From an uncultured Muribaculaceae bacterium (GTDB lineage Bacteria > Bacteroidota > Bacteroidia > Bacteroidales > Muribaculaceae), in NCBI GenBank assembly GCA_947178505.1, contig CAMWYR010000024.1, positions 1-33,217 of the forward strand: a stretch of 33,217 nt of DNA. Reading direction: 5' to 3'. The notes under the pieces are model-generated. The model did not search any database, was not told the origin of the DNA, and saw nothing but the letters and a program-made list of their open reading frames with translations. Shown here piece after piece: positions 8,498 to 14,842 of the stretch. The translations under genes were made by a program, and so were the position numbers. Position 1 is the stretch's first letter. Every line of letters begins with the position of its first letter.

Positions 8498-9565
8498 TCA
8501 GTCGATATTGAAATAGCGTCTGAACCACTCCACCGTCCTGTTGATGCCTTCCTGAAGGTCGGTGTCGGGCCGGAAACCGGTGGCCTCGGCGAGCGCCGAC
8601 GAGTCGGCGTAGGTCTGGTAGACATCGCCCGGCTGCATCGGGAGGAATTCCTTGCGGGCTTCGCGGCCGGTTGCCTTCTCGATGCAGCTGATGTAGTCCA
8701 TCAGGCGCGTCGGCCGCTGGTTGCCGATATTGTAGATGCGGTAGGGCGCGCGCGATGTGGCGGGGTCGGGATTTTTGTCGTCCCAGGCCGGATTTCTCTC
8801 CGGCAGGATGTCGACGAGCCTCGCGAGGCTCTCCACGATATCGTCGATATAGGTGAAGTCGCGCCACATGTCGCCATGGTTGAACACCTTGATCGGCCTG
8901 TCGTGCAGTATGGCGTCGATGAAGAGATAGGGCGACATGTCGGGGCGTCCCCAGGGGCCGTAGACGGTGAAGAAGCGCACGCCCGTCACCGGCAGGTCAT
9001 ATAGTTGCGAATAGGCGTGGGCCATCAGTTCGTTGCTCTTCTTCGTGGCCGCGTAGAGGCTCACCGGATGAGCCACGTCGGAATGCTCCGAGAAAGGCAC
9101 GTTTCCGTTTAGCCCGTAGACGCTGCTCGACGACGCGAAGATCAGATGCTTCACGCCGTTATGGCGGCAACCCTCCAGCACATTGGCGAAACCCTTCACG
9201 TTACTCTCCACATAGTCGAGCGGGTGCGTGATCGAATGGCGCACGCCCGCCTGGCCTCCTAAATTGATCACCACGTCGAAAGCGCCGTTGGCGAAGAGCA
9301 TCTCCATCGGCTGAGTATCCTCGAGGTTCATTCGGATGAAGCGGTAACGGTCGCCGACTGTCTTCGACGTCGCGAACTTATACCACTTCATCGCCTCCTC
9401 CTTATCGATACCCGACAGCGCAAGCCTTGCCAGCTTCAGCTCGGGCGCATAATAGTCATTAATACAGTCAAGGCCGACCACATTGTGGCCGGCATCCAGC
9501 AGGCGCTTCACCGTATGGCTACCGATAAAGCCGGCCGCCCCCGTGACAAGTATATTCCATTTCAT
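8498..9565 (-). CDS. NAD-dependent epimerase, probably UDP-glucuronate 4-epimerase
   Basis: This 355-aa extended short-chain dehydrogenase converts UDP-GlcA to UDP-GalA. I start it at ATG 9565-9563 (MKWNILVTGAAGFIGSH). The longer open frame to 9670 adds a 35-residue low-complexity stretch read out of a repeat-rich spacer. It has GxxGxxG at 9-15 and a catalytic Ser-Tyr-Lys set with SSSSVYG and Y171-AAT-K175. YGPWGRPDMSPYLF and MWRDFTYIDD are typical of glucuronate epimerases of the CapI type. It lies in the operon between the initiating transferase and ugd, so the pathway UDP-Glc to UDP-GlcA to UDP-GalA is complete here. A dTDP-glucose dehydratase is less likely, since the usual YxxxK surroundings differ. 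Confidence 0.88.
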   Translation of the reverse strand: MKWNILVTGAAGFIGSHTVKRLLDAGHNVVGLDCINDYYAPELKLARLALSGIDKEEAMKWYKFATSKTVGDRYRFIRMNLEDTQPMEMLFANGAFDVVINLGGQAGVRHSITHPLDYVESNVKGFANVLEGCRHNGVKHLIFASSSSVYGLNGNVPFSEHSDVAHPVSLYAATKKSNELMAHAYSQLYDLPVTGVRFFTVYGPWGRPDMSPYLFIDAILHDRPIKVFNHGDMWRDFTYIDDIVESLARLVDILPERNPAWDDKNPDPATSRAPYRIYNIGNQRPTRLMDYISCIEKATGREARKEFLPMQPGDVYQTYADSSALAEATGFRPDTDLQEGINRTVEWFRRYFNID

Positions 9566-9616
9566 ATCAATCAAATCTATGTGCGGGGAGCCTCCGGGCT
9601 CGCCGTTACCCGGACG

Positions 9617-9684
9617 GTCGCGCGGCTCAAGTTCGCCCCCCTCTGTGCCGCAGGAAGTCGCGCGGCTCAAGCTCGCAGCTTGAG
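9617..9684. repeat. Paired 15-bp direct repeat and short palindrome in the spacer
   Basis: GTCGCGCGGCTCAAG occurs at 9617-9631 and again at 9657-9671. The second copy runs into a perfect palindrome (CTCAAGCT at 9666-9673, 3-nt loop, AGCTTGAG at 9677-9684). The 138-bp spacer between the WecA-like gene and the epimerase is otherwise GC-rich with no gene. It looks like a small REP-type element. Confidence 0.5.
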
Positions 9685-9703
9685 TTCCCCGCAGCGCCGC
9701 GCC

Positions 9704-10807
9704 TCAGCCCTGCGCCTCGCGCAGCGCAATGCGCCTCGACAGCCCGATATTGATCACAATGAAGAGCAGCACATCCAGGCACAGCAGAACCGTGATATTC
9801 ACATACTGCGACAGCCAGATGTTGAGCGCGCTCAACAACGCCGAGAAGCTCACGATCGTGATCATCGCCACGCGCTGATGCAGCCCCGCTGCAAGCAGCT
9901 TGTGGTGGATATGGTTCTTATCGGGAAGGAACGGATTCGTATGATTGCGGATGCGGTGCAGATACACGCGCACCACGTCCATACAGGGCACCAGCAGCGG
10001 CGAGAACGCCACCACCGCGTAATTATAGCCGTCGGGCGCATCGAGTTCGTTGCAGAGACGCAGCGACAAAGCCGACAGGATGATACCCACGGTCAGCGCC
10101 CCCGTATCGCCCATGAAGATCTTGCGGTGCCGGTTCGCGTCGCCGAACACGTTGTAGGCGAAAAACGTTACCAGCGCGGCAAGCAGACAGAATGCCACCT
10201 GCGAGAAGAGGAAGAGTTCGTTTTCATACAGGATGACGCCATAGACGAGGCACGCGATCGCGCTTAGACCCGATGCCAGGCCGTCGATACCATCGATAAG
10301 GTTGATGGCGTTGGTGATGAATACGATCAGCAGGATCGTGATGATCACTGCCAGCCACGTCGGAACGAAGTCGATGCCGAAAAGGCCGTGGAAGTCATTG
10401 AAGACCAGGTTGGCCACCACCAACAGAATCGCCGCGAAGATCTGCACGATAAACTTCGCCATATAGCGCACGCCGATAAGGTCGTCGGCGATGCCGACGA
10501 GATAGAGCGACAGCGCGCCGCAGGAAAGGAAGATTGTCTCCGTCAGCGACGTGTCGGGAATCTCACCCAGCCAGTTCGAGCCCTTCAGCATACCTATGCC
10601 CAACGTCAGCAATACCGTAAACAGGATCACCGGCAGGAACGCCAGCCCCCCCAGACGGGGCACCGGCTGCTTATGCACCTTACGGCCATCCGGGATATCG
10701 AACAGCTGTTTCTTAAAAGCGATAAGCAGAATCTGCGGGATAAGAAATCCGGTCAGAGTCGTGACAATAAGCAGTGATATAAGGTCAATAAGGGCCCAGG
10801 TCTCCAT
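9704..10807 (-). CDS. MraY/WecA-family undecaprenyl-phosphate glycosyl-1-phosphate transferase
   Basis: This 367-aa polytopic membrane enzyme has about ten or eleven hydrophobic segments. It carries the family signatures KVHKQPVPRLGGLAF near the N-terminus, NAINLIDGIDGLASGL with the catalytic Asp residues, FMGDTGALTVG, and the cytoplasmic HIHH loop in DKNHIHHKLL that marks the WecA/TagO branch. It transfers a HexNAc-1-phosphate, usually GlcNAc-1-P, to undecaprenyl phosphate and so starts repeat-unit assembly on the inner face of the membrane. It is the first gene of the minus operon, about 75 bp downstream of the 10887 promoter. The exact sugar cannot be read from the sequence. Confidence 0.9.
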   Translation of the reverse strand: METWALIDLISLLIVTTLTGFLIPQILLIAFKKQLFDIPDGRKVHKQPVPRLGGLAFLPVILFTVLLTLGIGMLKGSNWLGEIPDTSLTETIFLSCGALSLYLVGIADDLIGVRYMAKFIVQIFAAILLVVANLVFNDFHGLFGIDFVPTWLAVIITILLIVFITNAINLIDGIDGLASGLSAIACLVYGVILYENELFLFSQVAFCLLAALVTFFAYNVFGDANRHRKIFMGDTGALTVGIILSALSLRLCNELDAPDGYNYAVVAFSPLLVPCMDVVRVYLHRIRNHTNPFLPDKNHIHHKLLAAGLHQRVAMITIVSFSALLSALNIWLSQYVNITVLLCLDVLLFIVINIGLSRRIALREAQG

Positions 10808-10886
10808 ATATTATTAAAAGTTAATATTGACATAAAGGCGGGGGAATCCGTTGCCGGCCCCCGTGTAGAGGTTTTATTAATTTTTG

Positions 10887-10916
10887 CAAATATAAATCAA
10901 ATTTTTCAAATTGCAA
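10887..10916 (-). promoter_or_regulatory. Promoter of the minus-strand polysaccharide export operon
   Basis: On the minus strand, TATATTTG (10894-10887) is a full match to TAnnTTTG. TTTTG lies about 18-19 nt upstream at the -33 position. Transcription would start near 10880, about 75 nt before the WecA-like start codon. Confidence 0.65.
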
Positions 10917-11002
10917 AATAATTCCCCCTGCCCCGAAGCAAAGCGAGGGGGAGGGAGCGAGGGGTGCGCCCCGTCAGGCCCTCCGCGCGAAGTGCAAAAA
11001 AA

Positions 11003-11034
11003 TTTGCTTATTCCGCGCAAATTCCCTATATTTG
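11003..11034 (+). promoter_or_regulatory. Promoter of the plus-strand operon
   Basis: TTTG at 11003-11006, a 20-nt spacer, then TATATTTG at 11027-11034 match the Bacteroidales -33/-7 consensus. No comparable promoter was seen before the flippase gene at 14843, so this one may drive both the S24/ATPase module and the capsule cassette. Confidence 0.65.
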
Positions 11035-11134
11035 CAATCGGGTAGGGCCGCCCACCGACGGCTCGCAACATCACTATCTAACTAACATATTGTCTCACAG
11101 TGATATATAATGCCCTTTCCACCTGCTCCTGCGC

Positions 11135-11169
11135 CGGAGACCGCCAGTCTCCGACGACGCCGTAGGCGT
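11135..11169 (+). other. Two adjacent hairpins in the 5' leader
   Basis: CGGAGAC (11135-11141) pairs with GTCTCCG (11147-11153) across a 5-nt loop. ACGCC (11157-11161) pairs with GGCGT (11165-11169) across a 3-nt loop. They lie about 100 nt after the predicted start of transcription and before the 51-bp repeat. They may be part of a regulatory leader or the edge of a dispersed repeat. No known riboswitch was recognised. Confidence 0.4.
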
Positions 11170-11200
11170 GCCCGCCGCAAAACCCAATCCCGCCACCGCC

Positions 11201-11251
11201 ACCCGACCAGTAGGGACGTGCCTCCGACACGTTGATCAGGCGCGCGACAAA
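11201..11251 (+). repeat. 51-bp imperfect dispersed repeat, copy 1
   Basis: By hand alignment this stretch matches 12704-12754 at about 44 of 51 positions. Its core is ACCCGACC-GTAGGGACGTGCCTC, and the core palindrome is ACGTG...CACGT. It lies in the leader of the S24-like gene. Confidence 0.7.
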
Positions 11252-11314
11252 TCTGCCCCTGAACTATTCAAGACTATATATTGTCTAAATAGTAAACCCA
11301 AAAGTAAGCCCGAT

Positions 11315-11968
11315 ATGAATACTAACAATCAGATCAGACAACTCCTTCGCAGGCTTTCGTCATTTTTGGCGGGGAACGGCAAGATGTGGGTTGCCGATTA
11401 CGGAGAAGCGCCCGAATATTTCGTGGCTGCCGGTAATCCGGTCGGTATAGTTAGCAATCGGGCCTTGTCAGTCTCTACTGACTCTCCGGAGGCAGCCGGT
11501 CCCGACGTTTATAATAAGCACCCATACGAACTGACAGTGTCCGGCAACTCAATGCAGCCCAAAGGAATAAGCGATGGCGACCGGATTACCTGTACACCGG
11601 TATCCACTGATTCAGTTGCTAATATAGGGCAAGGAGAATTCATAGTCATCAAAGTAGACAAAGACTTCTACGCCGCCAGACGCCAGACAGCAAGATTTGC
11701 GCACAAGCTCCGACGTGTCGTATGCAATATCGGAGATGTCGCTGACTTTGAGGAGATGTACGACACGGTGCAGCGCATAGACGATTCCGTACTTCTGGAC
11801 CATAACAAAAGCGACCTCAAAAAGAAATTTGAAGAGACACGGGAGTTCTACGGAGACAGCGAACCCCTCATGCTTTCCACCACCTATAAGGAAGGCTCAC
11901 TTCGCTACTCGTTTCATCCCGTCCGTTTCGTAGAGGCCACAGCCACCAAAGTGTTACCTAAAGACTAA
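11315..11968 (+). CDS. S24/LexA-like peptidase-fold protein lacking the catalytic lysine
   Basis: I start this at ATG 11315 (MNTNNQIRQLLRRL), giving 217 aa; the longer GTG frame runs through the repeat. Residues 70-125 look like the S24 (LexA/UmuD/phage repressor) fold: YELTVSGNSMQPKGISDGD with nucleophile S79, then GQGEFIVIKVD and FYAARR. Family members read FYxKR at that last position. Aligning the GD and FY anchors puts Ala121 where the catalytic Lys should be, so self-cleavage is probably lost. The first 60 residues show no obvious helix-turn-helix, and residues 126-217 match nothing I know. It is the first gene after the 11003-11034 promoter and lies 16 bp upstream of a membrane protein gene. 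It may be a regulator or a sensor without protease activity. Confidence 0.7.
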   Translation: MNTNNQIRQLLRRLSSFLAGNGKMWVADYGEAPEYFVAAGNPVGIVSNRALSVSTDSPEAAGPDVYNKHPYELTVSGNSMQPKGISDGDRITCTPVSTDSVANIGQGEFIVIKVDKDFYAARRQTARFAHKLRRVVCNIGDVADFEEMYDTVQRIDDSVLLDHNKSDLKKKFEETREFYGDSEPLMLSTTYKEGSLRYSFHPVRFVEATATKVLPKD

Positions 11969-11984
11969 TTATGCAATGCAATAG

Positions 11985-12716
11985 ATGAATTGCGTTAATC
12001 TTTTAGCCTTTATTCAGATTGCGGTCGCCTTCGATTTCGGATTGCTATACTTCTCAAATTCTCACATATTTAAGAATTTGCAGAAGCGCCTACTCGATGA
12101 AATGGAAAATTTAGGCGCTAAGAACGTGGAGGAGGGCAAGCAGTTAAGGGAAGACCATAAGCGAACCTCGAAAATACCAGTCAGAAAGTGCAGAGCCAAA
12201 CTTGCTGATACTCTCGACAAGATAAGTTACCACACGAATCCAGATAACACCAACTGGGGCAAGTATGCATACTTGGGATTATATTCCGGACTATATGGCA
12301 TACTATGTCTACTCTTGATAGGAATAGAAGGAAGTTGGATTCAGAAAGAATGTCGGAATTTCCTTCTCATTTCCTCAGAGATAATTATCGCCTTTGAACT
12401 TATCTCAATCATTCAGATTAAGAAAGTAACAGATGGGGAGGTTTCATATCTGAAGGTCTATAAAAATATCAAGATTCTCCTTACCCTTCTCGCGCTCGCC
12501 ACTCTGAGTGCATACACAGGCTGGTACTTTCATTTCTTTAATGCTTTTAATCCTCCATTCGTACTATTGGCAACCGTGGCAGTCTATATGCCGGTCATTG
12601 TTTACGTAGTGCGCCTTTGGATAACTATTCGAAAAGTAAGAAAGTTATATGATGACTGCAATAGGCAGTTGATAGAATTCAAACAACTCATTCACTCTCC
12701 CGCACCCGACCGGTAG
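11985..12716 (+). CDS. Five-helix membrane protein of unknown function
   Basis: This is a 243-aa product I do not recognise. Hydrophobic segments lie at about 4-25, 94-114, 125-145, 162-184 and 191-215. Between the first two there is a charged, probably helical cytoplasmic stretch (28-90) rich in Lys and Glu. It starts 16 bp after the S24-like gene, so the two are likely co-translated. The last codons and the TAG stop fall inside copy 2 of the 51-bp repeat (residues SPAPDR come from it). The original C-terminus may therefore have been replaced when the repeat arrived. By context it could be a membrane effector of the adjacent ATPase module, but no motif proves that. Confidence 0.6.
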   Translation: MNCVNLLAFIQIAVAFDFGLLYFSNSHIFKNLQKRLLDEMENLGAKNVEEGKQLREDHKRTSKIPVRKCRAKLADTLDKISYHTNPDNTNWGKYAYLGLYSGLYGILCLLLIGIEGSWIQKECRNFLLISSEIIIAFELISIIQIKKVTDGEVSYLKVYKNIKILLTLLALATLSAYTGWYFHFFNAFNPPFVLLATVAVYMPVIVYVVRLWITIRKVRKLYDDCNRQLIEFKQLIHSPAPDR

Positions 12717-12754
12717 GGACGTGCCTCTGGCACGTGGACCAGACGCGCGACCAA
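12704..12754 (+). repeat. 51-bp imperfect dispersed repeat, copy 2, with hairpin
   Basis: This is the second copy of the 11201-11251 repeat, with about seven differences. It has a perfect 7-bp stem ACGTGCC / GGCACGT at 12719-12735 around a 3-nt loop. It supplies the stop codon of the membrane protein and fills most of the 75-bp gap before the ATPase gene. Confidence 0.7.
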
Positions 12755-12791
12755 AACCTCGCCGCCACGCGACCCAAAACAAGACCAATCC

Positions 12792-13961
12792 ATGAAAGAG
12801 GCAATCATTATAAAGAATTTCGGCCCCATCCGCGATCTTCATATCGAGGAGATCAAACCGTTCATGCTTCTGATCGGACCCTCTGCTTCCGGAAAGAGTA
12901 CGCTGATGAAACTCATCGGACTCTTTCGCTATCTCTATAAATACGCCAATATCGCCTCATATCTCCGCCTTTCGAAAATTGGCAGCGTACCGTTCAAGAA
13001 GCAGTTCAAAAAACTAATGGAGGCCAACGGCCTCGCGGCACTCCTCGAAAGTGGCACACACTTGGAATACATCGTTACCGCCGACAGCGGAAATGAATAT
13101 AAACTCAATTTTATCCCCGGGCGCAGTGTCACGCTTCCTAAGATTAAATCTACCGACCTCTCATTCACCAAGGGAATATTTATCTCTGAATTCCGCAACG
13201 TCATCTCCGCGTGGAGCGGACATGGGCCCGCTTCGAACGCCATGCGGCTCGGCTTCTATTTTAACGAAACAGCCGAAGACTTCAATGCGGCCGTCACTTC
13301 AGCGCCCAATGTATTCCTTCCATACTTCAACATGACCTTCAAGACCGCAAAGGTTGCCGGGGGATTAACACAATACATGCTGATAGTAAAAGACGACGAC
13401 AACCGAGAGATCCCCGTGAAACTCCGCGAGGCATCAAGTGGAATGAAGACCACTACGCCGCTTGGCCTGATCGTCAACTATGCTGCCAACCATTTTGATT
13501 TCGCCGATGCCTTCGAGCGCTCAGTGCTTAGCCTACTTTACCGCACCGGCCGCATGAAAGACTTCAAAGCCATAGCGGAATTAGATGAACTGAAGAAAAT
13601 CATCACTGTCAGTATAGAGGAACCGGAACTGAGCCTCGACCCAGACAAACAGACTCAGCTTTCCGATTATATAGTCAATTCCATTTTCCACACCCCGCAC
13701 AAAGATGGACGTCAATACCGCCTGATGATGGCGAGCCACAGCCCATACCTCGCCAACCACCTCAACCTCCAGATGGCCCGTTACGAAAGTGATCCATCAA
13801 CCGGCATAGACCCCGCGGGGGTAGACGTGCTCCTCGTCAAAGACGGCGCCGCGACCTCCCTGATCGTTACCGACAGCGCCAACCGCCGTGTAGTCGACAC
13901 CTCCTTCCTCGCAGAACAGATCAACGCCACCTACGACGCTTACGATCAGTTGCGTCCTTAA
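12792..13961 (+). CDS. AAA15/OLD-type ATPase
   Basis: This is a 389-aa P-loop ATPase of the ABC/SMC-like (AAA_15/AAA_21) group. The N-terminus IIIKNFGPIRDLHIEEI is the typical opening strand. Walker A is GPSASGKST at 29-37, the signature-like REASSGMKT precedes the D-loop half, Walker B is SIEEPELSLDP (274-284) and the switch His is H316 in MASHSPYL. There is no TOPRIM or HNH domain, since the protein ends shortly after the ATPase fold. Such compact ATPases act as sensors in two-gene defence systems (Septu, PARIS and retron-linked pairs are known examples). The next gene, 14 bp downstream, would be the partner. It is not DUF3696-type, unlike the other two ATPases here. I infer a defence role from architecture. 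Confidence 0.85.
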   Translation: MKEAIIIKNFGPIRDLHIEEIKPFMLLIGPSASGKSTLMKLIGLFRYLYKYANIASYLRLSKIGSVPFKKQFKKLMEANGLAALLESGTHLEYIVTADSGNEYKLNFIPGRSVTLPKIKSTDLSFTKGIFISEFRNVISAWSGHGPASNAMRLGFYFNETAEDFNAAVTSAPNVFLPYFNMTFKTAKVAGGLTQYMLIVKDDDNREIPVKLREASSGMKTTTPLGLIVNYAANHFDFADAFERSVLSLLYRTGRMKDFKAIAELDELKKIITVSIEEPELSLDPDKQTQLSDYIVNSIFHTPHKDGRQYRLMMASHSPYLANHLNLQMARYESDPSTGIDPAGVDVLLVKDGAATSLIVTDSANRRVVDTSFLAEQINATYDAYDQLRP

Positions 13962-13975
13962 AAAGTGATTTGAGA

Positions 13976-14671
13976 ATGATAGAGCATTTGACAATATTTG
14001 CGCAGGAGACACTTGCCCCCAAGCGTGTGTTAACACTTCCTGACCAGCGGGAGCGCCTGACCCAAATCATTACCAAATGTCATCGCATAGAAAATAATCC
14101 GATATTCCATCTCACTGACTCAAATACAGAATTAGAAAAAAGAGATATCGATCGGTTGCCGATAGCGGAAATCCATAATCCGGAAGAGGTGGATGTCAAT
14201 ATCCTTGAATTCGATTCTTTCATTAAAGAAGTAGCTGTGCGAAAGAACGACTTGCCTTCTTGTTGCGACCAACTTTTATGGACGGATAACGAAGTGCTAT
14301 GTGTGGAGTTGTCATCATCACAGGCGAAATACGTTTCGAAAGCCGGAATTGACTATGCCGTCATTCAGGCGACAGGACAACTTGCGAAAGAAGATAAACA
14401 GATCAAGCGCGCCAAGGCTCTCTTGCAATTACGCAACAGCGTAAAGCAATTATCAAAGTCTAAATTTGGCGTGAGTCTGATGAGCAAAGAGAAGAAGAGC
14501 GCCGGATTCTTTTTCCGCCTTACCGACCCACAGGGACCGGCTGGAATCATGGCACGCGCCTTTTCACGCGCTCCGATTTTCCAGACTCGAACCAGTTATC
14601 CTCCGTCGCCCGACTTCCCCGACTGGGAATTCTTCTCCCAGCCACACCACCAACCATACCAAATCCAATAG
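13976..14671 (+). CDS. Unrecognised partner of the ATPase, possibly a degenerate PD-(D/E)xK nuclease fold
   Basis: I start at ATG 13976, two codons inside a TTG-started frame, giving 231 aa. No family is certain. Residues 97-140 read CDQLLWTDNEVLCVELSSSQ, then a helical QATGQLAKED. That order (Asp, hairpin, acidic residue, helix with Gln) is the layout of PD-(D/E)xK nucleases such as those with CDxxxx...ELK. Here, however, the motif Lys is Ser113, so catalysis would need another residue or may be absent. The C-terminal 40 residues are Pro/Phe/His-rich (APIFQTRTSYPPSPDF) and may be a disordered tail or an out-of-place extension. It is tightly linked to the ATPase gene. The fold assignment is weak. 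Confidence 0.55.
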   Translation: MIEHLTIFAQETLAPKRVLTLPDQRERLTQIITKCHRIENNPIFHLTDSNTELEKRDIDRLPIAEIHNPEEVDVNILEFDSFIKEVAVRKNDLPSCCDQLLWTDNEVLCVELSSSQAKYVSKAGIDYAVIQATGQLAKEDKQIKRAKALLQLRNSVKQLSKSKFGVSLMSKEKKSAGFFFRLTDPQGPAGIMARAFSRAPIFQTRTSYPPSPDFPDWEFFSQPHHQPYQIQ

Positions 14672-14842
14672 CAGTGAGAAGGTCCGGAAATTCCGGAGGT
14701 CGTGCGCGAAGCTGACCCACTCCAAAGCGCAGACTTAGTTCCACCTATCCAGCTCCGGCCAACAAATCAATAATCAACCCGGCTTACAATCCGGATACAT
14801 CTCCGATCAGTAACAACTTACATACTGCTTCCCTGAAGAACA

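Larger units (their letters stand above)
10808..11314. other. Divergent control region and structured leader
   Basis: This 507-bp gap separates the minus export operon from the plus operon. It holds two outward-facing promoters (10887-10916 and 11003-11034) separated by a GC-rich stretch. A long plus-strand leader follows with several short hairpins and one copy of the 51-bp repeat. A GTG-started open frame across 11168-11314 only extends the S24-like gene upstream through the repeat and is unlikely to be translated. No NusG-like (UpxY) gene is present. Confidence 0.6.

Noticed and set aside
9485..10267. 260-codon plus-strand frame
   Set aside because: Antisense to the epimerase start, the repeat spacer and the WecA-like gene; the product has no recognisable domain.
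11168..11314. N-terminal extension of the S24-like gene from a GTG
   Set aside because: The extension translates the repeat and leader hairpins and gives a low-complexity peptide. The ATG at 11315 is a better start.
12792..14671. Assignment of the first ATPase pair to Gabija or Septu
   Set aside because: No UvrD-like helicase (GajB), no fused TOPRIM (GajA) and no HNH motif (PtuB) is visible.
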